From the NCBI RefSeq assembly GCF_932294415.1, contig NC_065544.1:35086310-35150309 (forward strand): a stretch of DNA of 64,000 nt, written 5' to 3'. Position numbers and translations under genes: made by a program. The notes beneath the pieces are model-generated. The model ran no database searches. It saw only the letters and a program-made list of their open reading frames with translations, and was not told where the DNA came from. This DNA is from Quercus robur. Lineage: Eukaryota > Streptophyta > Magnoliopsida > Fagales > Fagaceae. Every line of letters begins with the position of its first letter. Position 1 is the stretch's first letter. Positions 13,424 through 25,260 of the stretch are shown here, piece after piece.

Positions 13424-14776
13424 TGATAGACATTTTAGTGTTCAGATTCTTTCATCCCAACCATTGATTTAGAATAATAATAATAATACTAAAAAACAGC
13501 TAGCTCGTAAGTGTACATTTTTTTTTATATAATAATTTCTTGGTTTTTAAATAGTAAAATAGATTCTCAATCTTATAAATCCACTCTCATGAAAAATCCA
13601 AATATTTTTCTACTACTATTCCTCCACTAGTAAAAATGTAACACATGTTTACCTATTTAATTAAATCTCACCACCACCAATATGCATCGGCACCAATGCT
13701 ATCAATGTCGTTGATCAGGGGCCAACCACCGTGGCCAGGTCCACACCACCACAACCTATTTATCTCATACATCTACTACTGAGAGAATGTAAAACATCAA
13801 TAATAATAATATAATATAAAACATTAAGGTCATGATTTATTTTGTTTTGCAACTTTGTAAAAGGGATTAGAGATTATGAAAAACGTTGTGCTTATTACGT
13901 GTAGCATTACTGCAATAAGTGTTTTCCTCATCAAAAATGTGTGTCATTCATTGGAGAGCACACATACGGCACGTATTTTGTGTAAATTCATGTGTTGAGT
14001 TATGTTTTCATAGGTGGATCTGCCAACTTAATGGTCCTTAATCCTTATCTTATTTAGCCCAACAACAAAAGGAGTCCTTCATTATTTTCTCACTTACGTG
14101 GAGTCAACGGAGCAACCTTATCCTTATTTTATATTTACGCCCTTTATAGTTTATTTATTCATTCTTTTTCATGGGTGTCCCACATTGCTTGAATAAAATA
14201 CACAAAACGCTTCCGTGTACGTCCACAGAGCAACCTCATATTAATTAATTAATTGATTTATATTTACAAGAAAATGATTAAGCAAAGTTGGTTCTAAGTT
14301 CTAGTAATCTCATCAACAGGCACTGGGTTATCAATTTGTGTGGCAATTGTGTAAACATCAAACAAGTTGTAAGCGAAATGAACTCTATTTTGACATAGAA
14401 ATGATACATCCACAACATTTTCATTACAAATTATGGGTAATAGATTGTTATTTGCTATTATGGATGAGCAAAAAAAGTAATTTAAGTTGTGAATTCAAAT
14501 TAGAACCTATAACAACTTACCACATATGATTTATTGTGAAAATATTGTGGACGTAACACCTCTCATTTTGATAAGGAGCTAAAAATTAATTAAAATATAA
14601 AAATTTAACAATAAATAAAGAGGAGATAAGAGGGATAGGAAAAATAGAAGATTAATATTTTTTTTTTTTTTATAGGAATAGAAGATTAATATTTATTTGA
14701 CTATAAATGATTTATATGTTTATAGTATAATATCCAAAATAGTTACATTTTTCTTTTTTGGTAGAAAATTCTGCTA
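11470..14776. other. Long AT-rich intergenic stretch, no gene seen
   Basis: About 3.3 kb with several long T runs (near 11985-12005, 12169-12203, 13385-13416), an AT repeat near 12594-12611 and short AAT repeats. No exon, RNA gene or intact transposon end was recognised. Open frames at 12947-13147 and 14338-14529 look random. Confidence 0.5.
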
Positions 14777-15029
14777 GTACTTACAAAGGTTAGGCTTTTT
14801 TGTAAGTAATAGTGTTGTAAGTTTTGTCTTTTCACTCCCTCTTTGTCTATTCACTATGTCTTCTGTTTATATTATCTCAAAAAAAAAAAATTAATAATAG
14901 GTAAACAACTTTCCCCCTCAAAAAAAGAAAAAGAAAATGATAAACAACTTTTGTAAGTGCTTGTGTTGTAATTCTTGTCTCTTCACTCCCTCTTTCCCCA
15001 TTTCCTATGCCTTCTATCTACATTATCTC

Positions 15030-15032
<3 letters not shown>
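14777..15032. repeat. Direct duplication of about 110 bp
   Basis: The block from 14777 to about 14893 recurs at 14937-15032. It reads TTTGTAAGT, then CTTCACTCCCTCTTT, then a TATCTCAAAA run. Each copy ends in an A run, so the pair could be two insertions of a short retroposon or a local duplication. Confidence 0.6.
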
Positions 15033-15061
<29 letters not shown>

Positions 15062-15130
15062 TACCGTTTTCCATTTGGTTTTGTCTTATAATGTATCCAC
15101 TAAAAGACTAACATTGTACGTATAAGAAAT

Positions 15131-15981
15131 AGGCGAAACTACACTTTAGGCTCCTGTGAGCACAATTGATCCCTTAAGTTTCAAGTGAACACTATTGGTC
15201 CCTCAAGTTCAAAGAATGAGCATTATTAGTCATTTTATTAACTGTCGTTGATATTATTGTACATGTGGCTAACAAAAAAATGATGTGGCATCTTTTTACA
15301 TACTTAGACCAACCAAAATAAGACACATCAATTAAAATCCAAGTCAGGTCCATATAAGCAAAACAAATGGAACAATCTCTTCATTCCTCAATCATCCCTC
15401 TTATCTTTCCCACCTCCATCTCAAATTAACCACAACCATGTCTCCACCATCAACCTCTGACCCTCTACCATACATTGTGGGTGAAAAGCAAGAATCTGTT
15501 ACTAAAACTGGAACTGAATAGATTATGTCTTCATGAAAATAAAGCAGTCCAATAACGTTCACGATTGTAAACCCAACATTTTGACTACATCAAGCTAAGT
15601 CCATTTTGTTCTTCTCTCAAAAAAGAAAAAGAAAAAAAAGAGACAAAAACCTTAGTTGCCTTCATATTTCGTGTTAGCCAACACATACTGATAAGCTATC
15701 ATGCGAGGACTTGATGACTCTAGTTGACGACGTTGGCATTGGAGAAGCAAAGGTGGCCCACCCCTCCTCCTCAGTTGCTGCTTCTATTCAACCAATTTCC
15801 GTTAAAGAAGCCACACCATTATTCTATTAGCCATATAGTCAATAACATTAACAGTAGTTAACAGAATAACTAACAATGCTCATTTTTTAAACTTTAAGGA
15901 CTATAACACTCACTTAAAATTTAAGGAACTAATTGTGCTCATAAAGTAAACTTATGGGATCAATAATGTAATTTCGCCTAA
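15131..15981. mobile_element. Non-autonomous TIR transposon, about 850 bp, Mutator-like
   Basis: The left end (TAGGCGAAACTACA, 15131 onward) is matched by the reverse complement of the right end (TTAGGCGAAATTACA, ending at about 15981). Similarity runs for about 130 bp through GAGCACAATT and AATGAGCATT segments. The centre (15380-15640) holds a C-rich stretch with a short frame starting at an ATG near 15439, possibly captured sequence. No transposase is present. Confidence 0.65.
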
Positions 15982-16028
15982 AAAATACTATCATACAAAT
16001 AAAGTAACCATAAAACCATAGTAACGCA

Positions 16029-16062
<34 letters not shown>

Positions 16063-16116
16063 AAATAATAACCATGATCTACACGGTGTTTATATTATAA
16101 CACAACTCTTCATAAA

Positions 16117-16147
<31 letters not shown>

Positions 16148-17378
16148 ATATAACTAGTGTATAACTTGTGCATATGCACAATACAATTAAAAAAATTACA
16201 ATTACATACATAGATGGATTCAAATTATTCTCTCTCTCTCTCTTATTTTTTATTTATTTTAATTTATTTTGGATATGCACATGAGTTTACTCTTTTTTCT
16301 TTTCTTTTTGTCTATTGAGTTCTTGATGATTTATTTATATTAGACACTTCGTCTTTTGTACCTCATTAACTCACCTAGACTAAAAAGTTATAACATAAAA
16401 TAAAATAAAATAAAATAAAAACTAAAATAGAACACATGGCACAAAATTAGACAACAATTAGAATCAAATTTAGGCGTTGGTGCTGTTTCTCCAGGTAAGG
16501 GCTTGTGATCTAATACATGTTTGATGATTTTAGTTTTAATTGAGCTATAATCCTATGTGATAGACTATACTACTTCCTCATTAAATGTTTGACGTGGCAG
16601 CTCTTGATTGGTGGCGTAAATAAGCCATTTTCTGCCAGTTCCAGATAGAAGGTATTCTCTCTCTATATATATTATGGTGAAAAAGAATTATTATGGCAAG
16701 GATTGCTAAAAGTTGATGATGACATTAAGATTTCTGAGTAAAACCATAACACAAACCATAATTGCTATTATGCAAAACCATAAGGGAAAAAAAAAAATGG
16801 TAGCAATGATATTCCGTAATATTCTAATGTCTTCATGAAAGAAAAGAACATTTTTTTTTTTTTTTTTTTACAAGCGAGGTGTCCAAACCTATTCGAGTAT
16901 CTGACTATTTGTATATTTCTAAGATTCTGGTAAGAAGTTTTGAACCAAGGATTTCATGGATATCATGAGGCCTTAAGAACCACTAAACTAACCCCTTGAG
17001 ATGAGATGAAATGAGATGAGATTTCATGATTTCAAGAAAATCTTATTTGGCTTCGCTAAGCTACAATACAGTAAGAGTGTCTTACAACAATGGTAAGAGA
17101 TATTTCTCATAAAGATTGTTGAAAGTTAAAACTTAAAAGACAATAATAGGGTCTTAAGGGATTAGAGCAGTTGCATCAATGCTTCTAAAATACAAAAAGT
17201 GATAAAATTTACATAATATGACATGAAAAGCTCCCACATCAACTTGTCTATAATAGTGCAAATATGCAAATGAGGTATAGTAACCGTGTAAATATACACA
17301 ATTACTGTAGTTTTGTATAAATTATGTATTAATTTCCTTTTCTTCTCTCTTTTCTCTTTCTTCTTACCATAGACCTAA

Positions 17379-17409
<31 letters not shown>

Positions 17410-18000
17410 CAATAGAATGAATATTTTATTGAAATAAATGTTTAGAATAGATAAACTGATGTAGGTACTTTGTAAAAGTAGTGTAAAATAGAAAAATATG
17501 TTCTCTTGTAAAATAGACATTCGAAGCACTGATGCAATTGCTCTTAGGTGATAGAGACATGACCCTTTTTTTTTTCTTTTTCTTTTTTTCTTTTTTGCTG
17601 AGATAGAGATTTGACTTGATATGGTTGATACCATATTAAATTAAATATAAAAATATTAAGAGAAAAAGAAGCAGATGTGAGAGAGAAAGAACATAAATCG
17701 TTCATTAAGTCTAGGCCTTGGCACCCTATGTTCATGGCATAAAATGAAGGAGAGTGGGAGGACCATGGCAACAACATTTAAAGACATATTAAAAGGTGTA
17801 CCCGAACTAATTCTAATACTCCAAGCATTAATTTGGGACTTGTCAGATGATGCCAAGGGTACTAAAGTATATTTGAAAATTTATTTTATTATGTTCTTGG
17901 GAGTTAGACAGTTCTAGTAAGATCTTTTTTGTTTTTTATTAAATTTTAAATGCTATGGGCAATTTTGTAATTTTCTAGTTTTTAGGTTGGACTGTACTAA
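15982..18000. other. AT-rich intergenic sequence with microsatellites
   Basis: Contains (TTA)n at 16029-16062, (TA)n at 16115-16142 and (AAT)n at 17379-17408. The ORFs at 17329-17856 on the minus strand are driven by these repeats. Sequence near 16860-17000 has a tRNA-like 'ttgaaccaagga' and may be an old SINE, but too little is left to call it. Confidence 0.45.
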
Positions 18001-18002
18001 GA

Positions 18003-18150
18003 CCAGAGGATGTAGCCTAGTAGTTAGAGGCTTGAGATGAGTTATAAACCCAAACATCTCAACTTCAAAATCCACTAAGAGTTACATTAAATTACCGGAT
18101 ACATGGTTTTAGAGGGTGAGGTTGTGCATTTGTAGTTTACTCATCAAGAA
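18003..18150 (+). mobile_element. Possible tRNA-derived SINE
   Basis: TGTAGCCTAGTAGTTAGAGG resembles a Pol III A box and ACTTCAAAATCCAC a weak B box about 45 bases later. The flanks show no clear target duplication. Tentative. Confidence 0.3.
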
Positions 18151-18415
18151 TGAATCCAAAAAAGGCCTATGGTGAGATTTCAAAAAAAATAGTCCAATGG
18201 GTCATAATTTGGTTTTATTTGAGTGTAGTTATTTTGTTAGGCTTAACTAGTAAAAGCCTAAGGATTCCAATCTTATTAAAGGTCAAGAAGTTCTACTTCC
18301 ACTAGAATTAGGTATTATTCATCTATTTATAAGTTTTCTAAACCTTAGAAGCTAAGAAGGTTTGTTTGAGGTTTCTATAATACATCCTTCTTCAAGGCAT
18401 GATGCCAAAGAAATG

Positions 18416-18571
18416 AGTAATGCTAGGGACACATAAAATGGCACGTGGCAAGTTGTGATTGATAAAGGTGTGATTGTGGATCATGTGAAAACACACTTTT
18501 ACCAATCATAACCCACCATGTGGAGAGTTGTGACACAAAATTGTGCAATTTTATGTGTTCCTAGCATTACT
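18416..18571. mobile_element. 156-bp MITE
   Basis: The ends AGTAATGCTAGGGACACATA and its near-perfect inverse (TATGTGTTCCTAGCATTACT) form terminal inverted repeats of about 24 bp. Inside is a second, looser hairpin around GCACGTGGCAAG. No coding capacity. The end sequence is of a type common in plant hAT-like MITEs, but I could not fix the target duplication. Confidence 0.7.
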
Positions 18572-18584
18572 TGAACGAAATCCT

Positions 18585-18910
18585 CACTACAAAAAAATTG
18601 GTCTACACTCGGATTTTAAAAACGCAAACGTGGCTATAGGTCCATTTGGTCTATAGCCGCATTTTCTATAGCCATGTTTTTAAGCATGACCTATACACTG
18701 TGACAATAAACCGACAAATCTATAGCCGTGTTTTTTCAAACGCGACTATAGACCTTATTTTAGTTTAATTTAGTCACGTTTTTAAAACGCAGCTATAAGG
18801 TGTACATTAGCAACGTTTAACAAATGTGGCTATAGTTTTTTTTTTTTTTTTAATTTTTATTTCGCTATAGCCTAGAAACACGGCTATAGGTTTTTTTCAA
18901 AATAAATAAG
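18585..18910. mobile_element. CACTA (En/Spm-like) transposon left terminus with subterminal repeats
   Basis: CACTACAAAAAAATTGG at 18585 is the typical CACTA terminus. It is followed by about ten copies, in both orientations, of a short motif around CTATAGCCGCGTTT and AACGCGGCTATAG, which in this family bind the transposase. No matching TTTTTGTAGTG right end was found before 33000. The element is truncated, or its far end was lost, perhaps at the rearrangement near 32342. Confidence 0.65.
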
Positions 18911-19918
18911 TAAAAAAACTCATAGCCATGTACATAGACTTTAAAGAACCAATTATTACAAAATCTGTATTATACCAAAACACAAATATCAAAACAAAAT
19001 TCAATTAGCTTTCCAAATCACTAAATTCTTCATTCTTGAAGGTTATGGAGACACTTTCACATTATCCTAAAGGAACTTAGTATTTTAAGTGAAGAATTTT
19101 GAAACTAATAAACTATTATACACACCATCTTTAATAGCATACTAAGATTGTAGGGCAAAGAATGATTTCTCAAGGCCATTCCAAGAGATTAGAAGATCTG
19201 CCTCAATCACAAGTTCCCATTAGTCTGATGAGTCCTTTGGGTCTAGTATTCCGTCATTGTTGCCAATTACTTCTAAGGATGCACATGCTTTCAACTTGTT
19301 AGATAATTATCTGCCACTAAAGAGATAATCCTAAGACATGGAGAGTAATCATTAACCTGACACTATGTATAACACATGAAACATATAGTTGGTTCCACAT
19401 ATGTAAAGCCCTTTAAAAGTATTACATTCATGAAGGGGGCATTAGAAAAATAGAAGTGGGACAGTTTTCAGATTCACATAAACTGATGGAATTTTCAACT
19501 CTTAAAAGTTGTATTTTTCAAAACTCTCAAAATGAAATACAAATTCTGAAATTGAACAGATCATCATGGAATAAAGATAAACTCGGATTAATGATGGTAG
19601 AAACTGCCAAACTAACCACAACCTATTCATAGGAAGATATTGAGAACAACAAAGGCTGAGTTTTAGTATTCATTAAAAATCCAACCAGATCTAATTGGAA
19701 TAAGGATTCATATAGTGTCCTCAATCAATTTGGATTAAGAGTTTAAGACTCGGATAAATTGAGTTGAGTTAAAGTTAGAGATTCATATGACAAAGATAAC
19801 ATAAAATATAACTTTAGTTACGACCAATATTGATACGCATGGCAAAGCAATATTGGGAATCCAAACAATTAAATCAAGTGAAACCGATTGTCACATTGAA
19901 AGGGTTTAAGAATTATAC
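18911..19918. other. Sequence between the CACTA end and the PKL-like exon
   Basis: Mostly AT-rich. On the minus strand 19160-19290 a coding-like stretch is seen (short peptide GNNDGILDPKDSSD, then WELVIEADLLISWNGL after a stop) that I cannot assign to a family. It may be another captured or decayed gene fragment. Confidence 0.35.
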
Positions 19919-20018
19919 TTCTAAGAAGATGGAGGGCCAAAATTTTATGCAGCTTTGAAATCTGCTCCTCTTGATTGATATCCTCAAACTCTTCCTAGAA
20001 CTCTTCTAAACTCACAAA
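19919..20018 (-). pseudogene. CHD3/PICKLE-type chromatin remodeler, single decayed exon
   Basis: A 100-base exon bounded by a CTGCAG acceptor and an AGAA|GTATAA donor. It reads SLEEF, then EEFEDINQEEQISKLHKIL and HLLR, which matches the Snf2 helicase region of plant CHD3 remodelers (SLEEFQEEF...INQEEQI...LHKMLAPHLLRR). The Gln codon after SLEEF is now TAG, and no neighbouring exons of the gene were found on either side. It is therefore an isolated non-functional fragment. It lies 1.3 kb from a CACTA end and may have been carried by that element; that link is inference. Confidence 0.8.
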
Positions 20019-21128
20019 CTGCAGTAAATTAGAAATCAAACATTCAGAAAATGGTCATAACGTTCTTAATCAATTACTGTAACATACTCTTAAGGAATAT
20101 AAACAGCATATCCCAGTCATAAAGTCCCATAAATTATTAAACAGCCTTAGATTTAGTATGTAAATGAGTATAAACTCATATTTACACCAACAGGATCTAA
20201 GAAGACCTAAAGCCAACCAATGAAAGAAGTTATGGCCCATCCATCTGCTCAATCATATCAAGAATAACAGAGAAACAGAAAACAGATTAGCCCATCACAA
20301 ACACAGATATCAATCATAACATTGTATTCAAATAATGCAACAGCAACATCAAAAATAAAAAGAAACAAAAGTTTTTTACTTCAGATTTTAAATTCAAATC
20401 ACTTATCAAAATTGATTCATGAATATAAGGAGGATGAGAAAGAATCTGATTAAGAAGATAATCCACACTTCCTATTGGATTTGCACATAAACCACCAATC
20501 TACAACATTTAGAAGTAGTCGTAACATACCTAAACAAAGGTCTGCTGAATTCACTAAAAATCGATGATTGTACACCAACCCCTTAATTTTAATCTCTCCA
20601 AACGCCTACAAAGTATCAACTTTTTATTTCATACATCCATTCTCATTTCCCCAAAATTTGTTAGACAGAGAATACTAACCTTCCTAACTCCTAAACCTCC
20701 AACTTGAGAAGAGAACAAGCAAGGCCCCCACAAAGAAAGTCCTCTTTGGTATATCAACTACACCAGTGACAGTCCAAGGCATATTAACAAAAGATACAAA
20801 CAAGTAAGCAAGTTGGTTTATGTAGTAAAACTGTAAAAGTAATATACACATTCGAACCAAGTGATATTTGAAATCATGCCCCAAGGCCCGCACAAAGAAA
20901 GTCCTCTTTGGTATATCAACTCCACCAGCAACAGACCAAGGCATAGTAACAAAAGACACAAACAAGTAAGCAAGCCGGTTTATGTAGTAAAAGTAACATA
21001 CACTTTTGACAGTAGATTTCCTTTTAGCCTGCCAATCTCATAAATAGAGCCTAATGGTAAGCCCAAAAAAGTAATTTGAAGAGAGCTTACCTTACAACAT
21101 ATTGTATCGGCATTTATAATAAAAAATT
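20019..21128. repeat. Intergenic sequence with a ~170-bp tandem duplication (20720-21005)
   Basis: The block containing CACAAAGAAAGTCCTCTTTGG and ACAAACAAGTAAGCAAG occurs at about 20726-20860 and again at 20887-21005, with around 90% identity by eye. On the minus strand both copies are open and encode a similar short peptide (PKRTFFV in each). I cannot assign this to any family, and it is as likely non-coding. Confidence 0.55.
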
Positions 21129-22239
21129 TGAAAGTTCAAAAACGTGTACAAAAACACTTTTGAACGTTTAGACCCCCAAAAACCAATTTAATCAACACAC
21201 GCAATATGTTAAACAATAGTGTGCGGAAACTTAACATATGCTATAACATGGTATTGATTAAACAACTATCTAAGCCACAACAAACTAAACCACAGCAGAT
21301 AATGTAAAGGCAGAGATAGAGAGGAAGGAAGATGCAAACACAGCGATAACACCAGATATGTTATCGAAGAGGAAACCGAAGACCTCGGCAAAAAACCTCT
21401 CCGCCGCCCTCCAAGCGGTAATCAATCCACTAGAAAATACAGTTGGGATACAAGGACAGCAATAGACCCTCCAAGCCTAATCTACCCAATGCACCTAAGC
21501 CCTCCAAGCTTCTTGCTCCAACGAGGTTGCGCCGAACCTTTTTCTTTTCTAGCTTTCCGGATTCCGCTACTTCACCGTAGCATCAACCAATGAATATTGG
21601 CTCCTTCCTAACTGCTTCCCAGAACTCCAAACGACTGTCTCACAGAGATGATAATGGTGAGAACCAGGTTTGGTAAAAAAGGCCTCTCAAGGATTTGACA
21701 ATGGAGAGGAAGAGAGTGAGGGATTTTGATGAGACTCTAAGGTAGAGATTGTGGGTAAAACAATCTGGTTTTTCTTTAGGGTTTCTCTCTCAAAATTCTC
21801 TCTGGAAGCTCTCTTTCAATCGTGGGTTAAAAGGGTATTTATACTGAAGAGGAGTGGAATGCGAAACGTCAGGTTTTTCCAAAACAGGGGTGGCTCGCGG
21901 CTTGACCTCGCGGCTTGACTAAGTCGCGAGTTCCAGTCGCGAGTTAACCGTATGGCCAGTTGTCCTGTTTTGTCCTGTAGTGCTCCAGCTAGCATAACTG
22001 TTCATCTTCCAGCATGCTTGGCACGTGTGCAGATTCTGGCGGGTTGAAGCCGCGAGTCCAGTAGCGAGTCCCAGCCGCGACTCTCTGTTTTCTTGCACAC
22101 TCTTGAGCAATCTTCACACTATCTCACTCACTACCCTTACAACAATCCCACCTAAATACAGGGTTACTAAATGCTGAATTACAAGCAAATTTGGCACGGA
22201 ATAAAGCCAATTAGATGGTTGAATAAATTCAACCTTACA
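21129..22239 (-). repeat. 3' LTR of the Copia-type element (1111 bp)
   Basis: On the minus strand it opens TGTAAGGTTGAATTT and closes TTTTTGAACTTTCA. The U3-like half holds a GC-rich block (about 21890-22085) with repeated TCGCGA and CCGCGA words, followed by TATAAATACCC (minus, near 21835-21845), a good TATA box for the element's promoter. Confidence 0.9.
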
Positions 22240-22253
22240 ATCTCCCCCTTTGG
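22240..22253 (-). promoter_or_regulatory. Polypurine tract of the Copia-type element
   Basis: CCAAAGGGGGAGAT on the minus strand directly abuts the TG of the 3' LTR, the expected place and makeup for the plus-strand primer. Confidence 0.8.
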
Positions 22254-23065
22254 CTATTCCGTGACAAAACCCTAAAACAGACTCTAGACTTAACATGTGA
22301 GTTGGGAACAGTTGATCAAAACTCACTCACACCTAATTCTAGAAGCTGTGAAGCACTTGAATCATATGAACATAAACTCCTGAAACACAACAATACACCA
22401 TGATCATTGTAAGCAGAAAATTATTAATGCATATGAAACAGGCAAAAAGAGATCAAGCATAAGATGGAGTTAATGAACAAACCATGGCTTGATCAACCAA
22501 GTGAACACCACAAAGTAGTGATCACAGTGTTCATTCACACTTGGAATGAACACAAAGACATACAAGTTAACAAGCACAAGGCAAGACACTTGTATGCTCA
22601 ACACTCAACCAATGCATAGCTCACATGGCATATGCATCTAGGAACAATCCTACAAGGGCACAAGAGTGACAGTACATAAACCACAATGCAGAACATTTAG
22701 ATTTAAAATACTGATTCCACATAGCATAAAGGCTGCACTTAAGCATGGTACATACCACAAGGCCTACAAACTATGCATAAAACATAAACCCTCAAAGCTT
22801 ACAAAAGCATATGGGTACAAACTAACAAATACCTGAAAAACATCATCAAACATATATAAAAGTTTATCCAAGAGTATATGAGGAAAGTTAGAAACAGTTA
22901 TACACCAAAACACAGTGTAACAAAACCAAAATAACCATAAGTTTTGAAGATAAGACGAAAGACAAAAATATGTGTGTGTGTGTACTCCCCCTATCACTAT
23001 GCACACTTCCCTTTGAACTTGTTCTCCCCCTTACTGAATGCTTTCCCCCTTTTTGTCACGAATAG

Positions 23066-24211
23066 CTAAAGACTCTCATCCAACTTCCGTTGAATCTCAT
23101 CTAGCTGAGTCTCCATAGTCTCGAGGCGCATTTGGACATGGTTGTTTGTGGAATAGAGAAGTGCCACAAGCTCATCAACCCGTTTCTGAATATGCTCAAG
23201 AACACTGCCAACTCTGTCAGTAGGAGAAGCAGTTTGTGCTTGCGGAATACCAGCCGGTGAAGCTTCAGGAACATCACGAGATGCAGATGTGGTATGTGCA
23301 GGTGTCTCTGAGTCAGGAGCAAATGAAGGACCCGGAGAGATGTGAGCATGTCTTAGTGATTTGGAGGAGTGACTTCTGCTCGCTTGAAGAGTTAACAAAG
23401 AAATGGGACGTTGACGAGTCAACATTTTACCATCTGCAGGAGGAGTAATGCCAGCACTAAGAATGAGTTTCATGACTAGACTGCAAAATGGAATGATTCC
23501 TCGAGCTGTAGATCGACAAGCGGTCTTCCTCAAGTTGTAGTAGATGTGAGCACATATATCAATGGGGGCTCCGGTAATGAGATCACACAGAAATATAGCT
23601 CTCCCAAGATTGATGAATGTAGTGTTGGACAGTGGGTAGAGATTGGTGAACATGATCAACTTCAGTGTGGTCAACTCAGGTGCAAACTTTGCGGTGCTGA
23701 TGGAAGTTCCTGCACTAGACACCTCATGATCGTGTCCTAGGATTTGTAGAATTTCCCCAACCTCTGGATTTCGTTCATCATAGGGAGTTAAGTTCACATT
23801 CTGAGGTCTGGTGATGCCGAGAAGATCTGCGATGGAGTCTGGGGTAACACTAAACTCTGTTCCTCTGACCCAGAAAATGAGGATAGGTCCAAGATCAGAT
23901 GCATTGGAGAAGCATTCCTTGACCAGCTCATCCATTGGATCATCAAAGTTTCCGAACAAGTTTGCCCAGTCTCGTTTCTCAAAGATTCGAGGGATGAAAG
24001 TAGTCCCTAAGGTGTTGAACTCTACTACCCGCTCCACTATAGTTGTTGACTTGTCAAACACATTTGAGTAGGCGTGTGAGTTCAGGGGAACTCTGAATCT
24101 ATCCTCATTGGGATCTTGAGATGCTTGAGATGAAAGACGAGTCCTTTTAGCAACTGGGGTTGCTGGTTCGTCAGAAACAATGTCTTTACCCCTGGAAGAT
24201 CGACAAGACAT
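23066..24211 (-). CDS. Second ORF of the Copia-type element, putative plant transposon protein domain
   Basis: An uninterrupted frame of 381 residues from the ATG at 24211; an upstream in-frame ATG at 24259 adds 16 residues. The N-terminus is basic (VAKRTR), like a nuclear signal. The middle, about residues 60-260, resembles the domain annotated in plant retroelements as putative plant transposon protein, with the phrases RDWANLF and LLGITRP. The C-terminus (about 335-381) is a heptad-type helix likely to form a coiled coil. A pyrimidine-rich TTTTCTTGCAG sits just before the ATG at 24211 and looks like a splice acceptor, so expression from a spliced RNA is possible. Its function is not known. 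It is not a reverse transcriptase, integrase or capsid of known type. Confidence 0.7.
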   Translation of the reverse strand: MSCRSSRGKDIVSDEPATPVAKRTRLSSQASQDPNEDRFRVPLNSHAYSNVFDKSTTIVERVVEFNTLGTTFIPRIFEKRDWANLFGNFDDPMDELVKECFSNASDLGPILIFWVRGTEFSVTPDSIADLLGITRPQNVNLTPYDERNPEVGEILQILGHDHEVSSAGTSISTAKFAPELTTLKLIMFTNLYPLSNTTFINLGRAIFLCDLITGAPIDICAHIYYNLRKTACRSTARGIIPFCSLVMKLILSAGITPPADGKMLTRQRPISLLTLQASRSHSSKSLRHAHISPGPSFAPDSETPAHTTSASRDVPEASPAGIPQAQTASPTDRVGSVLEHIQKRVDELVALLYSTNNHVQMRLETMETQLDEIQRKLDESL

Positions 24212-24959
24212 CTGCAAGAAAACAGGCCAACAGAAAAGAACCAAGCAACAATACCCCACAAAAGATTGTCAACAAGAGTCAGTATAAACAATATGTCAAA
24301 AAAAAAACTGAATATAGTGCAGACCCAAACAATCCTTCCAACCAAAGACGCACAAACTAATACGTGTATCAAACTTGGTGAAAGTGCACCAAGACAAAGA
24401 AAGGCATCACAACTGACAATGAGACACGTTAACATGACCAGGATATGCAATAAGAAACAGCATATGAACATTTAGAACAGATAACATGAATCACTCCATC
24501 AGAGACATGAACATGGGGAAAATATTGCAATCATGAAGAAACCAATCATTCACACATCAATATTCATGTAAGAGTAATGAGTAAGTCACATGGACACCAA
24601 ACCCATTTCAGAAAAGATTCTCAGATTCAAAAATCAGCAAAGTTTCAGAACAATGAAAAACACATTAACTGCTCAGCATGAAAACGGGTGAGAACAATAT
24701 CAAAAACAGGATACTCCATACCCATTACACATAGAGAAAAGAATAAAGAAAACAATACCAGTCCAAACAGTAACAGAAATATGCAGGATAAAAGAAACTG
24801 AGATTTAGAAAGCAAAAACCCATACCTTTTCTTGATGATTTGGAGAAGAGATGAAGCACCAAAAGGTTTTGAAAAATGGATTCACGAAGAGTTTTGGGAG
24901 AAAACAGCAGTTTTAAGAAAGGATGAACAGTTACAAAAGTTCGAGGGAAAACTGAAAGA

Positions 24960-25260
24960 GGTTTAAAACTGCTCCTGTTTCTGCAAAACACGCGATTTTC
25001 GCGACTGGTTCAAGTCGCCACACAGTCGCCAGTTCAAGCCGCCAAAGCACTCAAGAGGAAAATTTTGAAAAATTTTTCTAAGTGTTTTTCGCGACTGGAA
25101 GGTCTACCCGCGAGTGAGTCGCGAGCTGAGCCGCGAAAATCTCTGAGTGAATCTCGCGACTGGACCTTCCACTCGCGAACAAGTCGCCAAAACTGACCAG
25201 CGAAGATGCGACTGATTCTCGCGACTTGACACACCCGCGACTGAGCCGCCAAAACAGGAC
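24960..25260. repeat. GC-rich block of repeated CGCGA words inside the Copia-type element
   Basis: In otherwise AT-rich surroundings, words such as CGCGACTGG, TCGCGAG, AGTCGCC and CCGCGA recur more than a dozen times. The same vocabulary is found in the LTRs of this family at 1415-1600, 7880-7910, 21890-22085, 37815-37950 and 55420-55460. Its place, between the two ORFs and in the LTRs, suggests a cis-acting role, or repeated origin from one ancestral unit. Confidence 0.6.

Noticed and set aside
15380-15640. Short frame beginning MSPPSTSDPLPYIVG inside the TIR element
   Set aside because: Too short, ends quickly and has no recognisable homologue; noted only as possible captured sequence.
17329-17856. 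Three overlapping minus-strand frames
   Set aside because: Driven by AAT and CTTT repeats with no coherent family signal.
21919-22326. Small frames inside the LTR (also at 29108-29299)
   Set aside because: They are part of the LTR, repeated identically in both LTRs, with no gene-like features.
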